DNA of 64,000 nt from Pseudomonadota bacterium (GTDB lineage Bacteria > Pseudomonadota > Gammaproteobacteria > Burkholderiales > Burkholderiaceae_C). The stretch spans positions 124,001 through 188,000 of the forward strand of contig JAFEEG010000021.1 of the NCBI GenBank assembly GCA_018241225.1, given 5' to 3'. This document shows positions 44,975 through 52,380 of the stretch, one piece after another. The notes beneath the pieces are model-generated. The model was not told the origin of the DNA. It ran no database searches and was given only the letters and a program-made list of their open reading frames with translations. The stretch's first letter is position 1. Each line of letters opens with the position of its first letter. Both the position numbers and the translations under genes were made by a program.

Positions 44975-45130
44975 TTGGCCGCGAGCGAGATCGACATCGT
45001 GGTCGGCGCACCGTTGACAGATCAGAGCTTTGAACTCGTCCCATTCGAGGGCAGGGAGATCCGGATCGAAACGTCGGTAGCCTCCGACAACACGCTCCAG
45101 TTCGTCGCGATGGGCTACGACACACGGGAA
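44975..45130 (+). pseudogene. Possible remnant of an AbiEii-type nucleotidyltransferase
   Basis: A short stretch translating as EIDIVVGAPLTDQSFELVPF and GREIRIETS resembles the mid-to-late part of AbiEii nucleotidyltransferases (DIDFVV...LTDP...IRLET). No nucleotidyltransferase GS motif precedes it and the frame degenerates after about 50 codons, so if real it is a deletion remnant of the toxin that once followed the XRE gene. The match is short and judged by eye. Confidence 0.4.
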
Positions 45131-45231
45131 TTCATCGATGGCTGGCAGGAGGTGGGCGTGATACTGCACGTGGCGCAGAACAGCTCTGGACAGCGCGCGG
45201 CTGTGCCCGCCGCGGTTGCGGTCAGCGAGAG

Positions 45232-45459
45232 CTACGTGCTGTCGCAGAGCGCCTGCGCAAGCTCATCGAGCAGGGCTTCGGCTGGGCCAAGACAGTGGGC
45301 GGCATTCGTCAGGTGAAGGTGCGCGGGATCAAGCGCATGGACCACCTGTTTGTGCTGACCATGACGGCCTACGACTTGACGCGCATGCGCTCGCTGGGGC
45401 AAATCCGTGCGCAGGTGCTGTGCGGCACGAAACCAGTTCCAGAACGCCCCTCAGATTAG
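45232..45459 (+). pseudogene. 3' remnant of an IS5-type transposase
   Basis: An open frame without start codon ends at TAG 45457 and reads ERLRKLIEQGFGWAKTVGG, then RQVKVRGIKRMDHLFVLTM and AYDLTRMRSLGQIRAQV. This is the characteristic C-terminal part of IS5-family transposases (RKxIExxFGWxKTVGxxRxxxxRG...AYNLxRM). The catalytic DDE core is absent, so it is a dead fragment. It is evidence of past insertion at the left edge of the island. Confidence 0.75.
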
Positions 45460-46068
45460 CGAATACGACTCTGAAAGTCACCGCGTGCGCACCATGTGAA
45501 ATCGAATCGCTCGGCGGGGAGCATGGCCGTTTGGATGGGAAATATTCAGTAGCCTGCTAAGCCTGCAGCAATTCGCCAGATGCATTCGAACGCCACTTTG
45601 AGGTCGTGCAGTTGGGCCTGGAAACGCGAGTTGCCAAGGTTCTGCGCCTTCTTGCGCGTCAGTTCCGACTTGTAGGGCTCAACTTCATCCCGGCGTTGCG
45701 CAGCATCTGGGGCGCTCGCAGCGGGCAGCCATCAACGACGCGGGTCGGTTAATTTTTCAATATCAAGTAGAAATTCACAATTCCAGAAAACAATGTGAAT
45801 GCAATTTTCGGTCAAAAAAATTCATCAAATCCCTGCGAATTGTTTCTCAATTGATAAATTCTCGCAACATTTCGTTGCGATTAATATTATCAGATCGCCG
45901 TCATCCTTGATGTAGCATCCCAAAAGAGCGCCGCTCCCAACAAGCAATAGTCACACATCACCCAAAAGGAAGGGCAGCAAACAAAATAAACCCCAAGATT
46001 ATCCTCACATCAAAGGGCCTGCCTTCAATGGCATGCCTTTGCACTTAATTAATTCAGGGAATGAAATT
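45460..46068. other. AT-rich non-coding stretch upstream of the bacteriocin-like gene
   Basis: No gene can be supported. A minus-strand open segment of about 55 codons (45547-45730, reading DEVEPYKSELTRKKAQNL and AFECIWRIAAGLAGY) lacks a clear start and is unidentified. From about 45750 the sequence becomes strongly AT-rich. It holds a perfect TCGCAAC-5-GTTGCGA palindrome (45862-45880) followed by an AT run, and an imperfect hairpin at 46012-46040 just before the Shine-Dalgarno of the peptide gene. The promoter of the peptide gene must lie here. Confidence 0.5.
45862..45880. promoter_or_regulatory. Perfect inverted repeat, possible operator of the peptide gene
   Basis: TCGCAAC and GTTGCGA form 7-bp arms around ATTTC, followed by TTAATATTAT, which could serve as a -10-like region. 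It is 189 bases before the precursor start. No regulator gene is obvious inside the island apart from the XRE protein, whose own operator looks different. Confidence 0.35.
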
Positions 46069-46449
46069 ATGAAAACGGCTATCGCATCGACAACTGCGAA
46101 TTCCGCAGCTCGTTCAGTGAGCAATAATTTTCTCGCGAGAGAATTAAACTCTAACGAACTGAAATTTATTTCTGGTGGCGGGGCGGGCGATCTAGGGGCT
46201 TGCATTGGAGGCATTGCCAGCATCGGTTCGACAGAAGGCCTGGCAGCAATCGGTTTGGGCATCGCAACAATCGGTGGATGTATCGGTGTCGTCGATGGCA
46301 TAAGCGCACCAGATAGTTCTAGCGCAAACTGTGCAGGCAGCAACGCTTGCGTTGATGCAAGTGTTGATGGCAGCGATGGCAATGGCGGTGCTGGTGGTTC
46401 AGATGGTGACGGTGGTGGCGGTGGCGACGGTGGTGGCGGAACGGACTAA
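46069..46449 (+). CDS. Double-glycine-leader bacteriocin/microcin-like precursor
   Basis: 126-residue precursor. The leader ends ELNSNELKFISGG (Gly36-Gly37), matching the LSxxELxxIxGG consensus cut by C39 peptidases. The predicted mature part, 89 residues from Gly38, has a hydrophobic Gly/Ala/Ile core (residues 45-78), four cysteines (45, 71, 88, 94) and a Gly/Asp/Ser tail ending GGGGTD. It contains no Lys, Arg, His or aromatic residue and eleven acidic ones. ATG 46069 has AGGGA 8 bases upstream. A hairpin follows the stop, then a small membrane ORF, a HlyD protein and a C39-ABC exporter. Class II microcin-like, but not one I recognise. Confidence 0.85.
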   Translation: MKTAIASTTANSAARSVSNNFLARELNSNELKFISGGGAGDLGACIGGIASIGSTEGLAAIGLGIATIGGCIGVVDGISAPDSSSANCAGSNACVDASVDGSDGNGGAGGSDGDGGGGGDGGGGTD

Positions 46450-46460
46450 CTATTAGATCG

Positions 46461-46487
46461 AATGCGACTACCTTGCGTAGTTGCATT
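46461..46487 (+). terminator. Hairpin after the precursor gene (attenuator or processing site)
   Basis: AATGCGACTAC (46461-46471) pairs with GTAGTTGCATT (46477-46487) through 11 bp including one G-U, around a 5-base loop. It starts 12 bases past the precursor stop and ends 6 bases before the small ORF at 46493. Lack of a T-run suggests partial termination or mRNA protection, a common way to make more precursor than exporter. Confidence 0.55.
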
Positions 46488-46492
46488 TCAAC

Positions 46493-46648
46493 ATGCGAAT
46501 CATATTAGTCTCCATCATTGCCACAATGCTGTGCATTGGCATTGTCGCGCGAATATCCAACATTCGGGACGTCATCCTAGTTCTCGAATCAATTGGATTT
46601 TCATTTTTGGTTGTTGCCGGGTATTTCTTCTGGAAAGAAAGAAAATGA
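46493..46648 (+). CDS. Small two-helix membrane protein, candidate immunity protein
   Basis: 51-residue ORF encoding two hydrophobic helices (IILVSIIATMLCIGIVARI and VILVLESIGFSFLVVAGYFF) separated by a short polar turn and ending KERK. Size, topology and position right after the precursor are those of bacteriocin immunity proteins. No strong Shine-Dalgarno is visible, and the start lies 6 bases from a stable hairpin, so translation may depend on RNA structure. A longer overlapping frame (46462-46671) is hydrophilic and less convincing. Confidence 0.55.
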   Translation: MRIILVSIIATMLCIGIVARISNIRDVILVLESIGFSFLVVAGYFFWKERK

Positions 46649-46773
46649 CTCGCCTTTCATATTTTCCTTGAAGCCCACAAGGCCGGCTCTGAATCCAAAT
46701 ACAGCAGCCATTTTTTAATTGGCGTTCGCAATCAGCTAGACAATAGCAACACCCCACGCAATCATGAGTGATA

Positions 46774-46804
46774 GCGCGCCTCTATCCCGCGCGCCATTTT
46801 CTTT
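46774..46804 (+). terminator. Possible terminator before the HlyD gene
   Basis: GCGCGC (46774-46779) and GCGCGC (46789-46794) form a 6-bp stem with a 9-base loop, followed by CATTTTCTTT. It lies in the 224-base gap between the small ORF and the HlyD-type gene, where I see no other gene. If active, the exporter genes have their own promoter in the AT-rich stretch 46805-46872. Confidence 0.35.
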
Positions 46805-46872
46805 CACGCTGATATGCGTTCGGCCAAAATATTTCGAATTTCCAAATTACAACTCCATCTTCATTTCGGATC

Positions 46873-48126
46873 ATGGCGATCAAGTTATCTGATTTATTTC
46901 GCCAAGAAGCAATCGAATACAAGAGAGGCAATTGGCTAGGGGAGATTCTTCTTTCTCGTCCAGTGTCTTATGCGATATTCTCTGCACTATCCATTAGCAT
47001 TGCTGCATCAGCTCTTGCGTATTTAACGTGGGGAGAATATACAAAAAAGACTCGCACGTCAGGATATTTAGTGCCTGACCAGGGGCTGATTAAAATCTAT
47101 CCCCAACAAGCAGGCGCGGTCGCATTTTTAAAAGTATCGGAAGGACAAATAGTAAAAAAAGGAGATCTAGTTGCAATAATTTCAACCGAACGCACCAGCG
47201 CAAAGGGAAGCACCCAGATTGAAATTTCCAAGCAACTTTCATTTAGACAGAAAAGCTTAGCCGAGGAAAAGGAAAAAATTCATCAACTCTATGCGGAGCA
47301 AATAACGTCAGCCAAGAGGAGGTTGGCCCAGCTTGCCCAAGAACAACAGCAGTTGACCCGTGCCATTGCTGCTCAAGGACAGCGTGTGCAACTCTCTGAA
47401 ATCGTGGTTGAGCGATATTCACAGCTTGCTCGCGAGAAATTCGTCTCTGAACTCGCCTTGCAAGAGAAGAAGAGCGATCTATTGGAGCAGCAGAATCGTC
47501 GTCGCGACTTTCAACGCAGCAAGATCGCGAGCGAGCGTGATGCGGTTGGTCTCCAGGCAGATTTGAACAACTTCCCCACAAAGGAACGCAATGAGGTGGC
47601 CGAACTGGACCGCGCCATTGCCGAAGTTGTCGCGACTGGATTTGAGAACGAGGCGCGTCGGGAGTCGTACGTTCTCGCACCCGAGGATGGCATGGTCACC
47701 GCCTTTCAGGCCGATCGAGGAAAGCAGGCAGATCCAACTCAACCACTCATGAGCCTGATTCCAGCTGGCACACAAATTCGCGCCGACCTCTACGTTCCCA
47801 GTCGATCCGTAGGGTTCGTGCGAACGGGGAGCGTGGCACAACTGCAATACCAAGCATTCCCCTATCAGAAGTTTGGCAGCCATCAAGGGCGGGTCGTCAA
47901 TGTGTCTCGCACTGCGGTTCCCGCTCATGAACTACCGTTCCCTGCTCCCCCGACAGACGTTTACTACGTGATTGCTGTGCTGCCCGACGAAGACTATGTA
48001 CTGGCCTACGGAAAAAAGGAATTCTTGCAAGTTGGCATGCAGGTTGACGCCGATATTTGGCTGGATCGACGCACATTGCTCGAATGGATTCTTGAGCCCT
48101 TGTACAGCGTGTCGGGCCGCGTTTGA
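46873..48126 (+). CDS. HlyD/CvaA-type membrane fusion protein
   Basis: 417-residue periplasmic adaptor linking the ABC exporter to an outer-membrane channel. One N-terminal helix (YAIFSALSISIAASALAYLT) is followed by a biotinyl-lipoyl half-motif (GLIKIYPQQAGAVAFLKVSE), a long coiled coil rich in Gln, Glu and Lys (about residues 120-245) and the second lipoyl half plus beta-barrel (YVLAPEDGMVTAFQADRGKQ). Base composition is much more AT-rich than the flanking genome, supporting transfer. No outer-membrane TolC gene is in the window; the housekeeping one would serve. Confidence 0.9.
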   Translation: MAIKLSDLFRQEAIEYKRGNWLGEILLSRPVSYAIFSALSISIAASALAYLTWGEYTKKTRTSGYLVPDQGLIKIYPQQAGAVAFLKVSEGQIVKKGDLVAIISTERTSAKGSTQIEISKQLSFRQKSLAEEKEKIHQLYAEQITSAKRRLAQLAQEQQQLTRAIAAQGQRVQLSEIVVERYSQLAREKFVSELALQEKKSDLLEQQNRRRDFQRSKIASERDAVGLQADLNNFPTKERNEVAELDRAIAEVVATGFENEARRESYVLAPEDGMVTAFQADRGKQADPTQPLMSLIPAGTQIRADLYVPSRSVGFVRTGSVAQLQYQAFPYQKFGSHQGRVVNVSRTAVPAHELPFPAPPTDVYYVIAVLPDEDYVLAYGKKEFLQVGMQVDADIWLDRRTLLEWILEPLYSVSGRV

Positions 48127-50243
48127 TGAATATCCTCGAAGGACTGAACTTCGGTGTCGGCAAGAAAACGCCCTTGTTGCTCCAGACCGAGGCCGCAGAA
48201 TGCGGCTTGGCGTGCTTGGCAATGGTTGCTTCGCATCACGGCTATCGCACGGATCTTTCGAATCTACGACGGCAGTTCTCCGTATCACTCAAAGGCATGG
48301 ATTTGCCGCAACTAATCCAGGCTGCCGGTCGCATGGACTTGTCTTGCCGGCCGTTGCGTGTCGAGTTGGAGGATCTGAGACAGCTCGGTTTTCCGGCAAT
48401 CTTGCATTGGGACCTGAACCACTACGTGGTCTTGACGCATGTCAAAGGCAACAAGATCACGATCCACGATCCCGCGATCGGACTACAGACCCTCACATTC
48501 ACCGAGGTCTCCAAACACTTCACAGGTGTCGCAATTGAAATCGAGCCGACGCTCCAATTCAAGAAGCGAACCGTGCGACAGTCAATTCGAGTTCGAGAAT
48601 TGATGGGTCGAGTTCGCGGACTTAAGACTTCTCTTGTTCAGGTGTTGGTTCTGGCGGTTGCCCTGGAGATATTTGCGCTTATAAGTCCATTCCTCATGCA
48701 GTGGATCGTCGATGACGCATTGGTATCCGGGGACAACGATCTACTCACAGTCATTGGCATTGGCATTCTTTTGCTGGGCGTTCTACATACTGCGGTGACC
48801 CTGGTCCGCTCGTGGGTGTTGCTCCATATGAGCACCAACTTGAATGTCCAGTGGGTCGCGAACGTCATGGAGCATATGCTGCGATTACCCATGTCGTTCT
48901 TCGAGAAACGCCACGTGGGAGACATCATTTCTCGATTCGGCGCCATCTCTGTCATTCAACAGACGCTCACAACCAGTTTTGTATCAGCGTTACTCGACGG
49001 TTTGATGGCCATCACGACGATGATCATGATGTTCATCTACAGCCCCTTGCTTGCCCTGGTGGCATTGGGTTCTGTGCTGCTCTATGGGGTGCTCCGCTTG
49101 GCGCGCTACGACGCATTGCGTTTTGCCTCCGAAGGACAAATCGTTCGTCTCGCGCGCCAACAATCTCATTTCATGGAAACAATTCGAGGAATGCAAGCGA
49201 TTAAGTTATTCAATCGGCAGAATTATCGCAAGACGAGATATTTGACTATGGCCGTGGATAGCACAAATGCGGGAATCCAAGTACAACGTTTGAATATCAC
49301 GTTTCAGACTTTTAATGCACTGCTCATGACCACGGAGGGGGTACTAATTCTTTGGCTCGGCAGCAGATTGGTTCTTGACCGCATCTTCACTATCGGCATG
49401 CTGCTCGCCATCATATCCTACAAGGATCAATTCACTAGCCGCATTAGCAGCTTGATCGACAAAAGCGTCGAAGTGAGGATGCTTCGCTTGCACGCGGAGC
49501 GCCTTTCCGACATTGTTCTCTCTCCGCCAGAAAATGACTTGCCCCAGCCCTATTTGTGCTCCGAAACAATCGAGCCGAGCATCGAGTTGCGCAACATCCG
49601 GTTTCGCTACGCCGATGGTGAGCCATGGATTATCGATGGACTGAGCATTCACATTGCCAGCGGGGAATCGGTGGTTTTGACAGGTCCCTCTGGCTGCGGC
49701 AAGACCACTTTGCTGAAGATCATGCTGGGTCAGTTGCTTCCGGTAGAAGGGGAAGTCCTGATTGGTGGTAGGCCGCTGACGCAAATCGGGTTGACCTATT
49801 ACCGCACGCTCATTGGCGCGGTAATGCAGGATGATCGTCTATTCGCGGGGTCTCTGGCCGACAACATCTGCTTTTTTGACAGTGCACCCGATCAGCAATA
49901 CATCGAAGAGTGCGCGAAGGTGGCTTCTATTCATGCCGACATCCTCAAGATGCCCATGGGTTACAACACATTGGTCGGCGACATGGGGACGGCGCTGTCT
50001 GGTGGCCAAAAGCAACGCATCATGCTTGCCAGAGCGCTTTACAAGCGACCCAGCGTTATGTTTTTGGACGAGGCGACCAGTCACCTCGACACGGGGCTGG
50101 AGAGCGACATTTCAACTGCGGTCTCCAGCCTCCGACTGACACGCATCGTGATTGCGCATCGACCGGAGACCATTGCTGCAAGTGGGCGAGAGATACCGTT
50201 GGGCAGGAGTTTCACGCGACTTGAATCGTCCCGGATGACCTAA
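48126..50243 (+). CDS. Peptidase-containing ABC exporter (C39 bacteriocin transporter)
   Basis: 705-residue bifunctional exporter. The N-terminal C39 peptidase has Gln20 and Cys26 in QTEAAECGLACLA, His99 in LNHYVVL and Asp115 in IHDPAIG, a complete triad for cutting after the double glycine. Six membrane helices follow (about 160-440), then the nucleotide-binding domain with GPSGCGKTTLL, LSGGQKQRIMLARAL and MFLDEATSHLD. ATG 48126 overlaps the HlyD stop as TGATG; an in-frame TTG just before adds one residue only. Island-type base composition. It should process and export the precursor at 46069. Confidence 0.93.
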   Translation: MNILEGLNFGVGKKTPLLLQTEAAECGLACLAMVASHHGYRTDLSNLRRQFSVSLKGMDLPQLIQAAGRMDLSCRPLRVELEDLRQLGFPAILHWDLNHYVVLTHVKGNKITIHDPAIGLQTLTFTEVSKHFTGVAIEIEPTLQFKKRTVRQSIRVRELMGRVRGLKTSLVQVLVLAVALEIFALISPFLMQWIVDDALVSGDNDLLTVIGIGILLLGVLHTAVTLVRSWVLLHMSTNLNVQWVANVMEHMLRLPMSFFEKRHVGDIISRFGAISVIQQTLTTSFVSALLDGLMAITTMIMMFIYSPLLALVALGSVLLYGVLRLARYDALRFASEGQIVRLARQQSHFMETIRGMQAIKLFNRQNYRKTRYLTMAVDSTNAGIQVQRLNITFQTFNALLMTTEGVLILWLGSRLVLDRIFTIGMLLAIISYKDQFTSRISSLIDKSVEVRMLRLHAERLSDIVLSPPENDLPQPYLCSETIEPSIELRNIRFRYADGEPWIIDGLSIHIASGESVVLTGPSGCGKTTLLKIMLGQLLPVEGEVLIGGRPLTQIGLTYYRTLIGAVMQDDRLFAGSLADNICFFDSAPDQQYIEECAKVASIHADILKMPMGYNTLVGDMGTALSGGQKQRIMLARALYKRPSVMFLDEATSHLDTGLESDISTAVSSLRLTRIVIAHRPETIAASGREIPLGRSFTRLESSRMT

Positions 50244-50363
50244 CCTTGCTTCCGCGTCCGGCGGCAGCGCAGCGTCGATGCCGGCGATCGCGCTAGATGC
50301 GCCGGGTCCAGGTCCCAAATGCGGGAGGCCGGGTACATATTCAACGCGCCGATCAGCGCCCAA

Positions 50364-50843
50364 TCAGCGCGTCGCGCGCTCCCACGCCTCGTACAGATCT
50401 TCTCCCTCGTCGCGCACGGGCAGCGAGCGCAGGGGCATCTCGCGCTCCTCGATGGGGCGCGCGATTTCCACGTAGCCGCGCGCGGCCGACAGGTCGTAGG
50501 GCTCGCCGTCCTCGTTGGAGTAGGCGTAGTACACCTCCTTCACGCCGGCCAGGTACATGGCCGTCAGGCACATGGAGCACGGGTAGCCGCTGGCATACAC
50601 CACGCTGCCCGACAGGTCGGTGCCGCCTTGTGCCTTGGCGGCCATGCGCACGGCCTGCATCTCGGCATGGGCAGTGGGGTCGCACAGCGCGTCGACTTCA
50701 TTGACCGCGTTGGCCAGGACCTTGCCGTTGCGAACCAGCACGGCGCCAAAGGGCCAGGTCTTGCGCTCGCGAATGTTGCGCATGGCCAGGCGAATGGCGT
50801 CGACCATGTATTTTTCTGCCTGAGGATCTTGTTTCGTCGTCAT
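50364..50843 (-). CDS. Nucleoside/guanine deaminase family protein
   Basis: 159-residue zinc deaminase of the cytidine-deaminase-like fold. Ligands are His and Glu of PTAHAEMQAV and the two Cys of GYPCSMCLTAMY. Sequence around FGAVLVRNGKVLANAVNEVD is typical of the guanine-deaminase-like group. As the last gene of the urate-catabolism run it probably deaminates guanine to xanthine, feeding the same pathway. ATG 50843; 37 bases from uraH. Base composition is back to genomic norm, so the island ends between 50243 and 50364. Confidence 0.85.
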   Translation of the reverse strand: MTTKQDPQAEKYMVDAIRLAMRNIRERKTWPFGAVLVRNGKVLANAVNEVDALCDPTAHAEMQAVRMAAKAQGGTDLSGSVVYASGYPCSMCLTAMYLAGVKEVYYAYSNEDGEPYDLSAARGYVEIARPIEEREMPLRSLPVRDEGEDLYEAWERATR

Positions 50844-50880
50844 TGGAAGAGACCTAGTGGATTGGCCGGCGGCAACAGGC

Positions 50881-51216
50881 TCAGCTGCCGCGGTAGGTGG
50901 AGAAGTACCAGGGCGCGCACAGCATGGGCACGTGGTAGTGCTGCGCGGCGTCGAAAACGCGAAAGCGCACCGGCACCACCTCGGTCAGCACGTCGGACGA
51001 CTTGAAGTAGTCGCCCACGTGAAAGCGCAGCTCGAAGTGACCCGTGCGCGCCGCCGTCCCGGGCAGCATTGGCGCGTCGGTACGGCCGTCGGCATTGGTG
51101 CGTCCACCGGAAATGCGCGTGGGCGGGTCGCTTGCCACGTCGAAAAGCTCGACCTGTACGCCGGCCATGGGAAGGCCGGTATGGATGTCCAGAACATGGG
51201 TCGTGATGCCGGTCAT
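50881..51216 (-). CDS. uraH: 5-Hydroxyisourate hydrolase, cytosolic
   Basis: 111-residue transthyretin-like enzyme hydrolysing 5-hydroxyisourate to OHCU. It starts TTHVLDIHTGLPMAGVQVEL, has the Arg/His-bearing core VPVRFRVFDAAQHYHVP and ends in the hallmark YRGS. No signal peptide, so cytosolic. A second, exported copy is encoded 57 bases upstream in the same operon. Confidence 0.95.
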   Translation of the reverse strand: MTGITTHVLDIHTGLPMAGVQVELFDVASDPPTRISGGRTNADGRTDAPMLPGTAARTGHFELRFHVGDYFKSSDVLTEVVPVRFRVFDAAQHYHVPMLCAPWYFSTYRGS

Positions 51217-51273
51217 GGTTCGCCTTGATCTATGTGAGACAGCAAGTGAAAGTGGATTCGTCCGCGTGCCCGA

Positions 51274-51795
51274 TCAGCTGCCACGCGAATAGCTGTAGCT
51301 CCACGGCCCCAGCTGGATCGGCAGGTGAAAACGCTTGGACACGTCGGCGATGCGAATGCGCACCGGCACTGTCGAGAGAAAGGGCGGCGTCGGCAGGTTG
51401 GCCTTGCGGCGTTCGAAGTATTCCTGTGCATGAAGCACCAGCTCGTACTCGCCCGGCTGATAGCTGTCCCCAACCAACAGCGGCTCTTCCGAGCGGCCGT
51501 TGGCGTTGGTGACCACGCTGCGCACCAGCTTCCAGCCATCGCCCTCGCGCTTGCTGAAGTCGATGCGCAGGCCGGCAGCGGCCGAGCCGAAGTAGGTGTC
51601 GATGGCGTGCACCGTCAGGCGCGGGCTGGCCCCCGCCTGCACGATGGGGCCGGTGGCGGGCGCAGCGCCGGGAGCCGGTGCGGTGGCGCTCGCCTGCGCC
51701 AGCGCGGCGCGCGGCGCCAGCGCAGCAGCGCCCAGCGCGAGGCCCGAAAGGGCGAACTGCCGGCGCGCGGGACGGGAAAGTCCTTGGTCATTCAT
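51274..51795 (-). CDS. Tat-exported transthyretin-like hydroxyisourate hydrolase paralogue
   Basis: 173-residue protein. The N-terminus carries a twin-arginine signal (SRPARRQFALSGLALGAAAL, cleavage near ALA-QA) and an Ala/Pro linker. The TTR-like domain is recognisable by LTVHAIDTYFGSAAAGLRI, RFHLPIQLGPWSYSYSRGS and overall length, but diverges from the cytosolic copy: the opening THVLD becomes VHAID and the end YRGS becomes YSRGS. It may be a periplasmic hydroxyisourate hydrolase or a repurposed TTR protein. ATG 51795, 11 bases after uraD. Confidence 0.85.
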   Translation of the reverse strand: MNDQGLSRPARRQFALSGLALGAAALAPRAALAQASATAPAPGAAPATGPIVQAGASPRLTVHAIDTYFGSAAAGLRIDFSKREGDGWKLVRSVVTNANGRSEEPLLVGDSYQPGEYELVLHAQEYFERRKANLPTPPFLSTVPVRIRIADVSKRFHLPIQLGPWSYSYSRGS

Positions 51796-51806
51796 GTCGC
51801 GTCTCC

Positions 51807-52334
51807 TCAGGCCGCCAGCAGCGCGTCGATGCGCCCGCGGGTGATGAAGCCGATCTGCTCGAGCGCGGCGCGCAGCTCGGTGTCCGTGCCAGCGGCGCTG
51901 CGCGTGCGCAGCGCCTCGAAGATCTGCTGCTTGGTGTTGCGGCGCACCGCGATGATGAAAGGAAAGCCGTGGCGCTCGCGGTAGACGCGGTTCAGGCGCT
52001 GCATCTCGTTCATTTCGTCGCGGCTGAGCGCGTCCAGGCCGGCGCTGCGCTGCTCGCCCACGGATTCGACCGTCATCGTGCCGGCCTGCGCTTCGCGCCC
52101 GGCCAGCTCGGGGTGGCCGCACAGGAAGGCCAGGCGGCGCTCCTGCGGGGCCTCGCGCACCACGTCGAGCATGGCGGCGTGCAGCGCATCGATGGAGGCA
52201 AAGGGCCGGCGCGACCAGGCGGCCTGCGCGATCCACGCGGCGTTCTCGAAGGTCGGGCCCACGGCGGCGACGAAGGCATCGCGGTCCATGTCGTTGAGCT
52301 CGGCCAGGTTCAGGCGGGTGATGGTGAGGGACAT
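51807..52334 (-). CDS. uraD: OHCU decarboxylase
   Basis: 175-residue enzyme converting 2-oxo-4-hydroxy-4-carboxy-5-ureidoimidazoline to S-allantoin. Family signs are FENAAWIAQAAW, LCGHPELAG (catalytic His), the EMQRLNRVYRERHGFPFIIA stretch and C-terminal IGFITRGRIDALL. ATG 52334 (MSLTITRLN) is preferred over a 10-residue extension. Upstream is the MFS transporter gene (46 bases), downstream the exported TTR-like gene. Confidence 0.93.
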   Translation of the reverse strand: MSLTITRLNLAELNDMDRDAFVAAVGPTFENAAWIAQAAWSRRPFASIDALHAAMLDVVREAPQERRLAFLCGHPELAGREAQAGTMTVESVGEQRSAGLDALSRDEMNEMQRLNRVYRERHGFPFIIAVRRNTKQQIFEALRTRSAAGTDTELRAALEQIGFITRGRIDALLAA

Positions 52335-52380
52335 CGTTCGGTTCTCGGGTGATGGCGCCAGCAACTGCTGCTTGTCTATG

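Noticed and set aside
44819..45169. 116-codon minus-strand ORF over the XRE 3' end
   Set aside because: Overlaps the antisense of two better-supported plus-strand segments and shows no family motif.
46462..46671. 69-codon frame overlapping the immunity candidate
   Set aside because: Rich in His, Cys and Arg without helix pattern; the 46493 frame is far more protein-like.
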